From the NCBI GenBank assembly GCA_021464415.1, contig CM038467.1, positions 12,107,411-12,171,410 on the forward strand: DNA of 64,000 bases, read 5' to 3'. The DNA comes from Lonicera japonica. Its lineage: Eukaryota; Streptophyta; Magnoliopsida; Dipsacales; Caprifoliaceae. Shown in pieces: positions 24,180 to 36,289 of this stretch (position 1 is the stretch's first letter; each line of letters begins with the position of its first letter). Both the position numbers and the translations under genes were made by a program. A model generated the notes under the pieces. That model did not search any database, was not told the origin of the DNA, and saw only the letters and a list, made by a program, of their open reading frames with translations.

Positions 24180-25985
24180 TTTTATTTTTTTGAAAAGTAA
24201 TTTTTGACCCTTCTTGGAGGTAACCAATTTTACATTTATGCTGCGTCTTCGTCAATTATAAAAGTACAACACTCGTAAAGTATTTAAAAAAAAACCAAGT
24301 GAGTAGAGTTTTCATTACGTTTCAAGGTTAAAATGGTCTAATTGCATGTGATTGGTTTTCTAACTAAAAATTGACACAAAAATATTATTTGTTCGTAGCG
24401 TCGGTCACGGTTTCCCCTTTCCACGAATCTCGAAGGAGAGGAAATAAATGAACAATCCAAGAATAAAATTTCTCATGCAAATTGGTCTGTACGGATTGGG
24501 ACATTTACCAATGATTCTCCATCGTGAATACATTGGAGATATATTTTTAGCGACAAAAAACTGTCACTAAAGGTCTCGGTTATTTCAAACTAGTCCGCTT
24601 GAAAAAAATTTCATATATATATACGTTTGCACTTGATTGGCTATTGTACAAAAAAAAAATTCCAAAATGATTGATCAGATCAAGAAAATCACATCAGCAA
24701 TGAACAAAAAAGTTTTTTTTTTTTAAATACAAAAGTTAATATATCTAGTGTTTGAGTCTAAGAGAAAATAAGTGCTTTGTACTAGACCAAGTTGATAGAT
24801 CTAGTGATCGAGGAGAGGGACAAGCCACGACTTCAACTGAGAAGTGCTTGGTGTTAAACCAAGTTGTTAACTACTTTTACTATATTTCAGTCTAAAACTT
24901 CTTAAACTTTTTTGCAAAATTTGGAATGTTATAAATTAAGTGGAAAAAAAAGATCCGAAATTTTGTATCTGTATAAATACTTTTCATGTTACGGGAAATA
25001 ATTATTTAAATGAAAAAGAATTAACTAAACATCAATCTTAGTAATTAAATTACTATGTAATCATTAGTTCATAATACAAATTATGAAAAGAGAATTCATC
25101 AATGCAGAGTCCTCCAGCCACTTAGCCAGTCAGTGACAAGGTGTCCCTAGTGCAGCAATATTTTCTTACATGGGCCACCCTTATCTTCTACCGGCTGCTT
25201 CCACTTTCCACCTCAAATATTTAATATTGTCACTCTATTCTTCATTTCTTTTTTCAGGGATATTTATTTTATTTTATATACGAATTTTTTTTAGACAGAA
25301 ATAATAATAGTGTTTGCACGTAATTATTGGTAATATAAACTTATTTTCAGTTACTTGCACACAACTTGCCTTTTTGGTGTAGGTGAAGACTTAAAAACAT
25401 TTGATTAGGGTGTTCAAAATTTTCAAATTTCTGAAATTTGATCAAAATTTTTAAAAATTTGGAATGCGATATATTATTTCCAATTTTCATCTTTTTATGT
25501 TTTCGATTTTTTCGAAGAAAATTGAAAACTGTATTCGAATTTTCAAAAATACATCATTTAGTGTGTAAAATTTATAATATTTTTAATTTAGTGATCACGT
25601 ATTAATATAATATTTGTGGTACTGTGCTTATATCTATTAAGTGTACTTTCCAGTCATCTAAAGCAACACTTGAACTTTTGGTACTATCTAATAAAAAAAT
25701 ATTAATTTCAACTTAATCAAGGACAACAATACAAATTTATGTCAAATTTTTAAGATTTTTTTTTTCGAACAATGTCAAAGTTACGCCAATTTTTAAGAAA
25801 TCTGAAGATTCCAAAGCTTCTTTGGAAGTTTCTTTTGAATTTGTGAATTTTTTTTAAAATAAATATATTTCGATTCATTCTATCCAATAAACACATTTAG
25901 ACTAAAGAGAAAAAGGAGAGTGATTTTATTTCCATAAAATATCTTAAAGGTTACCACAGTTACAATTATACTCCATTTCTGGTTA
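24180..25985. other. Intergenic DNA with decayed repeats
   Basis: No gene supported. AGCGACAAAAAACTGTCACT near 24549 resembles common plant transposon termini, and 25380-25560 is a TTCAAATTT/AAATTTGAA-rich, self-complementary stretch. Neither could be bounded. Confidence 0.4.
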
Positions 25986-26638
25986 GAGCATCCCATACGC
26001 ATTGCTACAGTGAAGAGAACTTAGAGCATAAATTTAGTGTTATATGATAGTGAGAGATTAAATTGATGCTTTACTCATACCAAAAAAATTGATACTTCAT
26101 ACAGTTGAACCACAACCGTATAAGACTTTTCTATTTTATTTTATTTTTTTACTCAACAACTTATCTACAACTGAATAAGGATTTTCTATTTTTCTTAATG
26201 CTAAAAATTCATATGAACTTTTAGCTTTTAAAAAAAATAAAATAGAAAAACCTCATATAAGTGACACACACTCATATGAGAGAAAAGCCTCATACGAGTG
26301 TGACTCATTGTATGAACTTTTCTTCTTCTTCTTCTTCTTCTTCTTCTTCTTCTTCTTCATTTTTTTAAATGCTAAAGAAACCTTAAAAAGGAAAATAAAA
26401 GAAAAGCTTATACAATTGAGTTACACTCAAATGAGACTTTTCCGTCACTCTCTTACGAGTGTGCCTCACTTGTATGAGGCATTTCTAAAAAAAAATATTT
26501 ATTTTAAGCTAAAATTTCATACGGGTTTGACACAATCGTATGACTAATTTTTATGTTTTATTCAATGTAGCTACTCAAGAAATTTAGTGTCAAATTTAAA
26601 AATTTATAGATAAATTTTATTCACACGCTATGGATGTC
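25986..26638. mobile_element. PIF/Harbinger-type MITE, 653 bp, TSD TTA
   Basis: Left end GAGCATCCCATACGCATTGC, right end read inward GACATCCATAGCGTGTG, flanked by TTA on both sides (25983-25985 and 26639-26641). Inside, short inverted copies of CATACGAGTGTGACTCA and variants recur, so it folds extensively. A (TTC)n microsatellite occupies about 26320-26359. Confidence 0.75.
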
Positions 26639-26641
26639 TTA

Positions 26642-28005
26642 CAGGGGAAAAGAGATTATACAAATATTATAAAGTAGTACTGTCTCAAAAGGTCGTGTAG
26701 CATATTCTGTTTGGATAATTTAACAAATAAAGCATACACACAGTTTTAATTAGAGAATTGAACATGAAAGGAAACATTTTAAGGCCATTGTCTTTTGTAT
26801 TCAAACACATATTTATCTTATAAATGAAATATAGAAAAAAAAAACTCCAATACTAATTTTTAAAAGAGTTTCTATATAAGTTGGTAGTCAATTTATATTG
26901 AGAATCTTTATCTCCATTTCTACATATAAAAACTGTGACAAAAAAATTCAATGCAACTTGGCACAATGTAACCACCCAATATCTCACATTAGCAGTATAA
27001 TGTAAAAGTCTTTGGTATAAATCGAGAGGTTACACACCTCATTGGAAGTTAAAAAATCCACTGATTCTATCTCTTCTTAAATAAATGTCAAGAAAAAAAT
27101 AAATGAAACACCATTTGTGATTAATTATTATATGATTTTCTACTCCCTATTAAAAAACTGCCAAATAAAATTACCATTATAGATAGCCTAAGTTTACAGA
27201 TTGGTTTATCAAAAAAAAATTTAAATTAAATTTTTTTATTATAATTAGTGAATTTTGTTACTTAATTAATAAACTCTTTCTAATAAGCAAATGTAACATT
27301 GATCAAATAAAATTTACGGTCTCATCATTCTCTTTTAGTGTGATTGAATAGAAAGAAGTAATAGAAGTAATGTTTTCTTATAATGTTACTATTTTTAGTT
27401 CTAGTGTTAATCTTCAAAGAGTGTTTATCATAATTTTTACACACCTTAATTAATCTATCTTATGATTGGTATCTGCCACTAATTACATCCGACTTGTTGT
27501 TGCCAGAATTTGACATGGAAAGCTCCCCATCGAACAAAGCGAAAGGCCAAGGTGGACAATCCACTTGGGAAAATCAAGGAACTCACAAACAAATTAACAT
27601 TAACCTTTTCCGATGGGTAGAGTATTTATAATGTGTTATTTTTATATTCACATGATACACCAGAGACATTTTTTGTGCTAAAAATATTATTAATTATTTA
27701 AAAAATATTTTAAATTTTAAATTTTAAATATATAAATTTTTATATCTTTTAAATTTTTAAAATTTAAAATTTAAAATCCATTGCATGTGATTGTATAGAT
27801 TCTATCTTTATGCATATATTATGCAAATACCTACAATAACATAATATTCTCAAGTCAATATTGAGACTTTGGAGGGTCTTCATTGCCTTACTTTTCCACA
27901 CGGCACTAAAGACCAACTTATTATATAATGAAAACACACCGCGTGAAACCAATTCGAACTCCTCGCACCGGCCATTCACCCACAGCCCCGCGGCGAGTTA
28001 TTCCG
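26642..28005. other. Upstream region of SOBIR1
   Basis: AT-rich; no other gene. A run TATAAATCGAGAGGTTACAC near 27015 preceded by CTCACATTAGCAG recalls repeat-borne promoter sequences, but no RNA gene follows. The immediate leader includes an in-frame ATG at 27928. Confidence 0.4.
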
Positions 28006-29907
28006 ATGGCCACTACTCACCACCTCTCCCTCCTTTCTTTCTTCACTCTCATCATCCTCGTTCACGCCAGATTGAATCTCGACCACTCAGATCACAACGC
28101 ACTCTTTGCTATCCGAAAAGACTTGGGTTTCCCCAGTCAACGCAGTGCCCCGGCGAGTCCCTGCAACTCCACCGGAGTATTCTGTGACCGGAGAATCTCA
28201 AGCACCGGTTACGTGCTCAGAGTAACCCGGCTGGTTTTCAATTCCCAACAACTCATTGGTTTTCTCTCTCCGGCAATTGGACAACTCTCTGAGCTCAAAG
28301 AGCTCTCTCTCCCAAACAACTACCTAGTTGACCAAATCCCACCTCAAATCGTTGACTGCCGAAAACTTGAGATCCTGGACCTCCGAAACAACCGTTTCTC
28401 TGGCCAAGTTCCCTCTGAATTATCCTCCTTAGTCAGGCTTCGAGTCCTTGAACTCTCTTCCAATAAATTTTCCGGGAATTTGAATTTCTTGAAGTATTTT
28501 CCCAACCTGGAAAAGCTTTCCCTCTCCAATAACATGTTCACCGGGAAAGTACCAGCCTCGTTGCGATCATTTCGAAACCTCCGGTTTTTCAACATTTCGG
28601 GTAATAGTTTCCTGGAAGGAGTGGTGCCGGAGATCAGTCACCGGCCGGATTATTCATCACCGGAGGAGATAGACGAGAATGATGTTCCAAAACGTTACAT
28701 GTTAGCTGAGAATTCAAGGGAGCTGCCTGTAACAGCAGTGGCACCTTCTTCCGGAAATTCCTTCAACGGAGAAGCTCCGGCTCCTTCTCCAACAGCACCT
28801 ACACTTAAGAACAAGAAACACAAAAATAAGGTAAGGGGGTGGATTCTCGGGTTCCTGGCCGGAGCACTAGCCGGGTTCATATCTGGTTTTGTGGTTTCTA
28901 TACTTTTCAAGATACTTACGGCTTTAATCCACGGTGGAGAGAGTGACTCGGGTATCGTAATCTTTAGCCCAATGATCAAGAAACGCGAGGATTTGGCTTT
29001 CTTGGAGAAAGAAGACGGACTTGCATCGCTTGAAGTCATTGGAAGTGGAGGTTGCGGTGAAGTCTACAAGGCCGAGTTACCGGGGAGCAACGGAAAGATG
29101 ATTGCAATAAAGAAGGTAATTCAACCCCCTAAAGAGGCTGCAGAGCTCACTGAAGAAAACAGTAAGCTCCTAAACAAGATAATGCGTCAAATTAAATCAG
29201 AAATTCAAACCGTGGGCCACATTAGACACAGGAATCTTCTACCTCTGTTAGCCCATCTGTCACGGCCCGACTGCCATTATCTTGTATACGAATACATGAA
29301 GAACGGGAGCTTACAGGATATATTGACCGGGGTTGCACAAGGGACTAGAGAGTTGGATTGGTTGGCTCGGCATAGGATTGCCGTTGGTGTGGCTGCTGGG
29401 CTCGAGTATCTCCACATGAACCATTCGCCTCGTATAATTCACAGGGATCTCAAGCCTGCAAATATCCTACTTGACGATGAAATGGAAGCCCGAATTGCAG
29501 ATTTTGGGCTAGCAAAAGCAGTTCCCGATGCGCAAACGCACGTGTCGACGACAAATGTGGCAGGTACCGTGGGGTACATAGCACCAGAGTATCACCAGAC
29601 GCTCAAGTTCACCGATAAGTGCGATATATATAGCTTTGGAGTGATGTTAGGGGTGTTGGTGATAGGAAAGCTCCCATCTGACGATTTTTTCCAGAGCACG
29701 GATGAGATGAACTTATCGAAATGGATGCGAAATGTTATGACTTCGGAGGAGCCAAAAAGAGCAATTGATCCTAAATTGTTGGGAAATGGATATGAGGAGC
29801 AAATGCTTTTGGTGCTTAAGATTGCTTGTTTTTGCACTCTTGATAATCCGAAAGAAAGGCCTAATAGTAAGGATGTTAGGTGCATGTTATCGCAGATCAT
29901 GCACTAA
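28006..29907 (+). CDS. SOBIR1: LRR receptor-like kinase SOBIR1 (EVERSHED)
   Basis: Intronless, 633 residues from the chosen start. SOBIR1 is the plasma-membrane co-receptor kinase that pairs with LRR receptor-like proteins and, with BAK1, triggers immunity; in Arabidopsis it also restrains floral abscission. Seen: signal peptide at 1-21, N-cap with LRVTRLV, about five LRRs, a Pro/Ser-rich juxtamembrane, then a basic patch and a membrane helix from Trp279 with four stacked GxxxG glycines (GFLAGALAGFISG) typical of SOBIR1. The kinase shows GSGGCGE at 346-352, Lys369 (IAIKKV), HRD at 479-481, DFG from Asp499 and GTVGYIAPEY, so it should be active. The end, IACFCTLDNPKERPNSKDVR, is diagnostic. 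An in-frame ATG at 27928 would add 26 basic residues; I prefer 28006 because it places the signal peptide at the start and gives a family-like length (Arabidopsis about 641). Confidence 0.95.
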   Translation: MATTHHLSLLSFFTLIILVHARLNLDHSDHNALFAIRKDLGFPSQRSAPASPCNSTGVFCDRRISSTGYVLRVTRLVFNSQQLIGFLSPAIGQLSELKELSLPNNYLVDQIPPQIVDCRKLEILDLRNNRFSGQVPSELSSLVRLRVLELSSNKFSGNLNFLKYFPNLEKLSLSNNMFTGKVPASLRSFRNLRFFNISGNSFLEGVVPEISHRPDYSSPEEIDENDVPKRYMLAENSRELPVTAVAPSSGNSFNGEAPAPSPTAPTLKNKKHKNKVRGWILGFLAGALAGFISGFVVSILFKILTALIHGGESDSGIVIFSPMIKKREDLAFLEKEDGLASLEVIGSGGCGEVYKAELPGSNGKMIAIKKVIQPPKEAAELTEENSKLLNKIMRQIKSEIQTVGHIRHRNLLPLLAHLSRPDCHYLVYEYMKNGSLQDILTGVAQGTRELDWLARHRIAVGVAAGLEYLHMNHSPRIIHRDLKPANILLDDEMEARIADFGLAKAVPDAQTHVSTTNVAGTVGYIAPEYHQTLKFTDKCDIYSFGVMLGVLVIGKLPSDDFFQSTDEMNLSKWMRNVMTSEEPKRAIDPKLLGNGYEEQMLLVLKIACFCTLDNPKERPNSKDVRCMLSQIMH

Positions 29908-30852
29908 GTATGCCAGCCAGGGCTGGGCTGGGGAAGGGGGCGCGGGTGATTAAAAATACAATAAATTGGTGCGGGAATAATGATCTATCTCATTAGGTAT
30001 ATGCTTTGTTTAATTCAAGTAAAACAATTATAACTCTAATCCGTAATTTCTTTTTCTTTTTTTGTTACAAGCTGTAATTTCTGCACGCCGCGTGGATAAA
30101 GTATTTTTACAAAGTGTAATTAGATATTTCAAGATTATTGTTAATTATCTAAGCGATACGCATAATGAGACTCGTGCACTCTAGGTTTCAATTTGTATGC
30201 ATCAGATTCTAATTCTCGCTACTTGAACTTTGAGTCCTGCATCTACTCAGTCTTCAATACTACTCTCTAGTATGGTCTTCAATAGACTACTCTCTAGTAT
30301 ATATCCTTGTGAGAGCGCACGCAGCATTTTTCTATCAGCAACTGGATAGAGTAAGCAAAGGCATTCTCAGAGATACGAAGGGGAAAAATATAAATAAATA
30401 AATAAGGCCTAGTCTAACTATACCATCACATTTACACCACTGTCGTGGCTGCAAACAAATTGGGCTGATTCAAACCGAGTTGACAGTACTTGAACTGATT
30501 CAAGGTATGTTGAGCAAGATTAAGTTGAATAGATTTTCTAGATTCAAGCCTGGTTCACCTAAATGAACAGGATAGCTCAGGCTCAATCAATTGGCACAGT
30601 ATGATTTTCCTTCAATTTTTACATTTTTCTCCCTAAAGAAGAAAACTGCGCACTAAATAAATGGCACCCCACATTTCAGTAATAGTAAGATTTTCACAAC
30701 TACTCGAAACTACAGTAGTAAACACAATTCAAGTACAGTAAGAACAATCCGAAAGTAATTAAGAAAATCTAGAAAACATTTAAGACCCTCCAATTTCTGA
30801 AGTGTTGTAAACCTGCCTAACAGTAAGGTCAAATTTTCAACTTTGTATCCCC
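29908..30852. other. Region between SOBIR1 and MHF2 (convergent)
   Basis: Presumably holds both 3' UTRs. A duplicated phrase (CAATACTACTCTCTAGTAT and CAATAGACTACTCTCTAGTA) lies near 30260. A region near 30440-30600 with GGGCTGATTCAAACC has the look of a decayed hAT MITE without clear ends. No gene. Confidence 0.4.
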
Positions 30853-33800
30853 TTAAAAGTCCAACAGTAGCTGTGGAAGAACTCTTTCAAGATGAGTAGC
30901 TTCTATTTTACCAACACCCTCTGCTTCAGCAATAGTAGCAGCACGTTGGACAGCCTCTGCATCAAAGTAGGAGTTTTAAAATATATTGACACGCATATGC
31001 AGAGAAAAAACACATCAAAGCCATAAGGAACAAAGAATATGTTGTAGGCAGGTGACCTGTGACGAACACTCGAAGAAGTTCACAGCTCAGCTTCAGTGCA
31101 TTTGCATTAGCTGCATCAACATAAGTACATGAAATTTACCAATGAAGGATGGCCCATGAAATTCTTCGAGCTACTTACCTGACATAAAGAGGCATATTTT
31201 TTTTGTTCCAATAATCCTATACATAGCTTTACACTTCTAGCATATAAATCTACTAGGTTGTAACCCATGCCAAATCCACTATCAACCATTCAAAAAGCAT
31301 CTTGAATCTCAGCCACACAATTTTTATCTACTATACATTTTTAAGATTCAAAAACCATTGCCCCTTATCATATAGATATGCAAGTCAGGCACCAACTTCA
31401 AGAGTTTAACAGTGACTGAAATTTGAAGGAAATTGAGACATCTTAGACAAACCTTAATCATTGGAAGCACATAAAACAAACAGTTGACATCCTTTCTTCT
31501 GATATGTATAAATTTCCCTTTTATTTTTTGCAAGTCCATATCACTGATATACTCTAGTAACTGAGACTTGAATAATTTATATATATGTGCACACATTATA
31601 TGCAACCGAGTGTTTGTAAAGCAAATGTGTGTGATTACTGGAAAATATTTACAAACGACTACATCAATACTTCATTCCCTGCAAGACATATAACAACAGA
31701 TTGCATAAACTGAAAGTATTAAGATGTTGGTTCTTTTTAAAAAATAAAATCATTAGTATTTACTATTTTACTATTTTAGAAATTGATCAAGTCCCTCACC
31801 AGATGTAAGCCGATTTCTCTTGGATGTTCCTGCCCCTACCTGTATTGCAAAACTGTGAACTGTCAACCACATGTCTTGCTCGGCGACATAAAGATTAAAC
31901 CTAAGAAAATATAATAATCAATCCTATGTAACATTTAACATCGAATACTGAATAATGTTTAACCCCTCTATTTAAATGGCTTCAATGCATAAAAAAACAG
32001 TCTTCTTTTTTTCCCTGATAACTAGGGACAGTGGCAGATCCAGGATTTTGAATTTGGGGGGCCCAAAATGCAAGTATAAAAACGTTTTTTTGACATAAAA
32101 GTAACATAAAACAAGCTCAAAATAAGTTAGCCGAGAAAGACCCACAGTTGTCACGTGTTGTTTTCTCCAAATCTTTGTATTGGTAAATCTCATTGCTTGC
32201 AAGATTTGAGTTTGTATTTATATATATATATATATATTTTTTTCTTTTCAAGAGAAAAGCCCACAAAAACCTAAAACGTTATAAATTTTATCTATAAAGA
32301 AAGTAAAAATTGAAGGGGCCTATAAGGTATAACATGTTTGTACATAACAAGAAATATTATTACTACTCAAATTTTTGAAAACCTAGTAGGGGAGCGGTCC
32401 CGGTACCCCCGGATCCACCACTGACTGGGGATATCCAGGCCTCTCAGAGCACTCGATTAATCCCATAGGCTACAGTTAGACCCTCCGATCAGCATACACC
32501 GTGACATAATCTTGACCTCCAAATTGTAGGGCAAGTGCACATGGCACTGCTAAATCCCTTTGATTAAGAACCTCAAGTAGCTAACATCAAGTTGTATAAG
32601 AGGAGCTAACGCTGTCAATCATTGGGCGATTATTAACAAGAAATGGGATGTTATATTAAAGATGTATCCAAGCCAACAAAGTTACCAATGTATATTGCAT
32701 AGGAAATGATAAGCTAGTAGGCAAGGCCTACATCATCTTCCTTTGTCAAGTATTAAGTTTAGTGATGAGATATTGAGTTGTTATTAAGTTATACATGCAT
32801 GAATTTACCAATGAATGCTTAACTGCTAATTTGGTTTCTAGGTGATCAATTGATTTGCATGAGAACTCAATAGTTCTAATGGGAGGAAATACCACTCAAA
32901 AGGTGTCTCTAATGGTCAAAAGGAAAAACATAAAGTTTTAGGAAACTTGTGCTCTTCAACAAATGTCAACTATTGTCAATTGTCATTGGCAACTACACAA
33001 AACCTTGTTTGGCTACCTAAAATACTAGACGGAGTGATTGTACCCGTTCCAACCACATACTCTAGCACTCCAAAAGAGTATTTCAATTGACAGCTCATAA
33101 CTGCACCCAATATTGCTCAAAAACACGAGCAATTTTCCCACATCATGCAAAAAGTTCCGAGTGCTTAAGAAAGAGATTCTGGTGTAACAAAGCAGATGCT
33201 GATAGGATGATAAATATAAAAAAAAAAATTAAGTTCTATCACTCTCATGACATGGAATACCAGCACCATCTGTGAAAAGAGGAAAATAAAAGGGAAATAC
33301 GATGACCCCTTTACAAGGACTACAATTGCTGCCAAAAAAAAAAAAACACGAATTGATGAATAACCTAGTTTTCACAATACTAGGCTTGTAGCAAAATAAG
33401 TTAGTGTGCAACTTCAAGCAACCCACAACCATTACAGGGAATTTAGAGTAAAAAGACAACTTTGGGAAGACGAAGTGAAAAGAAAATTTTATGCTTCACT
33501 CATATTTGGAGGAATTTTTTTGAGGAATAGCACTTCACTCGCACTTCAACTCAAATTTGGGACATAAAAGACTTGATTTCTAGTTTCATTACAATAAAAT
33601 AACACCATTTTGTTTGCAGAGATATTTGGGGACCTCAAACTTTGAGCCAAGTATTTCACTTTTCAAGTTTAAACTTGGAAAAGAATTTGTGGAGGATTGG
33701 AGATGCCCTTAGGCCAACTCCAATCCTAACCATTCAATTGATGGCTTGGACATGGCTCCTCTCCATTACCCCATTCCCCAAATTTCCCACAAGGGGATCC

Positions 33801-34688
33801 AGTTCAAGGGCTAAACAAATGAAGTTTTCATGAAACTTGGTGGAGATGATCTCTATAATAAGTAGATCATCTCAACAAAATTCCACTAGAATATTCAATT
33901 TAGAAGAGGGTGAGATGATAATCTAAAACTTCAACGGACGGCAATGAACATATATATCAAAAAAATTATTAAATTCATTTCCAGTTTGAAATTCTTGTTG
34001 AAATTTGGTAGAGATGAGCTACTCATTGTAGAGATCATTTCCACCCAATTTCATGAAACAATTCATCCGTTTAGCCCTCAAAATAGACCCCATATTTTAT
34101 ACACTTCCTGAGCATTTTTACAGCGAAGCTAACTGCGCACAGCACTCAATCCACTAGACCATTCACAAATTTGGTTAACACCTAGCACATACTAGGTACA
34201 TTCACAAATCCACTAAACCTGGAGTTAAGCATAGTAAAAAGCATCCACACGCCAACAATTTGTTCTCCAATTCAAATAAATGTTTGCAAATAAACGCAAT
34301 TTGGAAGTGAAAACAGATTGCTCAACTTAAAATATATGAAATCCTATATATTTGGTACCTCGCCCTCTATAGTCTCAGTGATTTCGTTTTTCCCTCGCTC
34401 TGCAATAGGAGCGACAGAAGATTAGTAAATTCTAAAGCGAAAATCCAATCCAATACAAAATCAATAAGAAATGTTAAAAGCCGAAGAAAGAAAGGGAAAC
34501 TAACCGAGAGCTTTTCTCTTCCATATGAGCTTGAATATTGCATGGACAAGATCCTGTTTAAGTTACATCAAACAATCCCAATTCCCAGAGTTATGTGCAT
34601 ATATATATATATATATGCGCGATAAATTAAAATGAAAACATAAGCGTAAATGAAGTTACGGTCATACAGGCTCGAATGTGTTGTCCAT
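30853..34688 (-). CDS. MHF2: MHF2/CENP-X histone-fold protein, six small exons
   Basis: Six minus-strand exons, 34688-34668, 34553-34505, 34399-34359, 31839-31800, 31110-31057 and 30956-30853, join in frame to 102 residues, all introns GT-AG. Seen: MDNTFEPDLVHAIFK, then a basic stretch, GAGTSKRNR, then NALKLSCELLRVFVTEAVQR, an AATIAEAEG stretch and IEATHLERVLPQLLLDF. This is the CENP-X/MHF2 histone fold. The protein pairs with MHF1 (CENP-S), binds DNA, supports the FANCM helicase in restraining crossovers and repairing forks, and is also a kinetochore component. Length fits the family (about 80-120). The first exon codes for only seven residues. Intron 3 is about 2.5 kb and holds a hAT MITE. 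A tRNA-Thr gene lies 127 bp upstream in the opposite direction. An out-of-frame ATG overlaps the start and may damp translation. Confidence 0.9.
32029..32423. mobile_element. hAT MITE in MHF2 intron 3, 395 bp
   Basis: Ends CAGTGGCAGATCCAGG and, read inward from the right, CAGTGGTGGATCCGGGGG. Flanks are ACTAGGGA (32021-32028) and ACTGGGGA (32424-32431), an 8-bp duplication with one change, as expected for an older hAT insertion. No coding capacity. Confidence 0.8.
33470..34110. repeat. MITE-like sequence in MHF2 intron 3, ends not resolved
   Basis: GGATTGGAGATGCCCTTA near 33695 and GGCCAACTCCAATCCTAA right after it look like the abutting ends of two PIF/Harbinger-type MITEs. GAAATTTGGTAGAGATGA and CATGAAACTTGGTGGAGATG recur as inverted or direct copies downstream. 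I could not place the outer ends. Confidence 0.35.
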
Positions 34689-34815
34689 TGCATCTAATTT
34701 CTCAAACTTCGGGGAGAAAGCATAACAGCAAATACGAACTTGGCGCTGGTTGAGAATTTAGGAGACAGCACGACATTCTGATTAATTTAGAACTGTGGCT
34801 CTTGCATAACATGGT

Positions 34816-34887
34816 GCCCTTATAGCTCAGTGGTAGAGCGTCAGTCTTGTAAACTGAAGGTCCGCAGTTCGATCCTGCGTGAGGGCA
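34816..34887 (+). tRNA. tRNA-Thr (anticodon TGT)
   Basis: Cloverleaf is complete: acceptor GCCCTTA pairs with TGAGGGC (one G-T pair), D arm TAGCTCAGTGGTAGAGCG, anticodon stem TCAGT/ACTGA around loop CTTGTAA (TGT), T arm CGCAG-TTCGATC-CTGCG, discriminator A. CCA is not encoded and a TTTTT terminator follows within 10 bases, so it is a nuclear gene for RNA polymerase III. No intron. Reads ACA codons (and ACG by wobble). Confidence 0.97.
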
Positions 34888-34924
34888 GTGCTGTTTTTGA
34901 TGGTGTTTACGTTGACTTTTTGAT

Positions 34925-35395
34925 AGTGTTTACGCAAACTTTCGCGCACCTCAATTAATGTTAGAAAAGTGACCATTTTATGCTAACTTTCGATGGTTAG
35001 ATCAATTTTTGAGTACCTCTACTAATCCCAATTTATAAAATAATGACCACCACGTGATGTTTACACTAACTTTCACACACCTCAATTAATGTCGCTCGTA
35101 GAACAATGGTCCATTTTACTATAGTTTACATAGCAACTTCTTTTTTTTTGGTAATTACTATGAAGTGTTTAGACTAACTTTTGAACACTTCAACTAATCT
35201 CAACTTATAGAATAATGGCCACCACATGGTGTTTACACTAACTTTCGCACACCTCAATTAATTACACTTGTAGAACAATGGCCATTTTACTATAGTTTAC
35301 ATAGCAACTTCTATTTTTTGGTAATTACTACGAAGTGTTTAGATCAACTTTCGAACACTTCGACTAATCTCAACTTATAGAATAGTGGCTAGCCG
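34925..35395. repeat. Tandem repeat, ~130-170 bp, about 2.7 copies
   Basis: GTGTTTACACTAACTTTC with CACACCTCAATTAAT and ATTTTACTATAGTTTACAT recurs near 34929, 35058 and 35229; the last two copies are the closest (period about 171). No coding content. Confidence 0.75.
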
Positions 35396-35774
35396 TCGGT
35401 TACCATAATATTTTACAACTATCGAGACTCAAGAAATATCATGTCAAACCCAAAATTATTATTTTATTTTATTTTGACACAATCCCAAAATTAAATTCAG
35501 TATACTACTATTATGTCACTTTTAAGAGCTAATTATATATATTAACTCGTTAATATAAAATTGTCCCTTTTTCCAATATTTCCATGGTACTTTCCAATTT
35601 TCCAACTAAGTGGGCAAGGCGGGCACCAAAATCACCACTATTTTGTGTTCCTCATTTACGAGTTTGAGAGAAACGACCCCTCTTAAAAAAATATTCTCTT
35701 TTTTCTCTATTCTAGTTTTGCTAAATCCACTCTTCACGTATAACAGTGCTTTCTGCACAAACATGTTCAAGTTT

Positions 35775-35970
35775 TTTACAACAAACATTGGGAATGTTTT
35801 TTGTTTTTTAAATACAAAAAGTACATGAGGAAGGCAAATTTATGCGAGTTTGTGCAAATATAAGTAAGTAAACCAGCAACATTGGGAATGTTTTTTGTTT
35901 TTCAAAATACAAAAAGTACATAAGCAAGGCAAATTTGTGTGAGTTTGAGCAAATATAAGCAAGTAAACTA
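35775..35970. repeat. Tandem duplication of ~95 bp
   Basis: ACATTGGGAATGTTTTTTG followed by TTTTTAAATACAAAAAGTAC and GCAAATATAAG-AAGTAAAC appears twice, starting near 35782 and 35878, with few differences. A recent local duplication. Confidence 0.85.
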
Positions 35971-36289
35971 GTGAAGTGAAGCTTTGGTCCCTAAACATGA
36001 TTAATAATAATACTGCCCGCATTAGTGCGCAAGCACGTACAAAAGCACGAGATATGTCGATTGGGAACTACGTCACTACTTACGCAAAGAGAGTCTGAGT
36101 AGGACGCACACTAAAGTTTTATATATATATATATGTAGAGGCAAGAATTGACTTTGAAATTTCGGGTAGTAAGAAAAATGAGAGGAGAAGAGGATTGAAC
36201 CACAATACTTCGTGTGAATAATATAACCTTAATCACTGAATAAATTTTACATCCTACCAAAGTTAAAAGCACTAAATTAAATATGGGAC

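Noticed and set aside
26308..26547. Frame with a long poly-Phe run
   Set aside because: It is a translation of the (TTC)n microsatellite inside a MITE.
26960..27060. Possible snRNA promoter and gene
   Set aside because: The upstream element and TATA spacing are only loosely matched and no snRNA sequence follows.
27928..28005. Upstream in-frame start for SOBIR1
   Set aside because: It would put 26 basic residues before a good signal peptide; the family starts at the signal peptide. It cannot be fully excluded.
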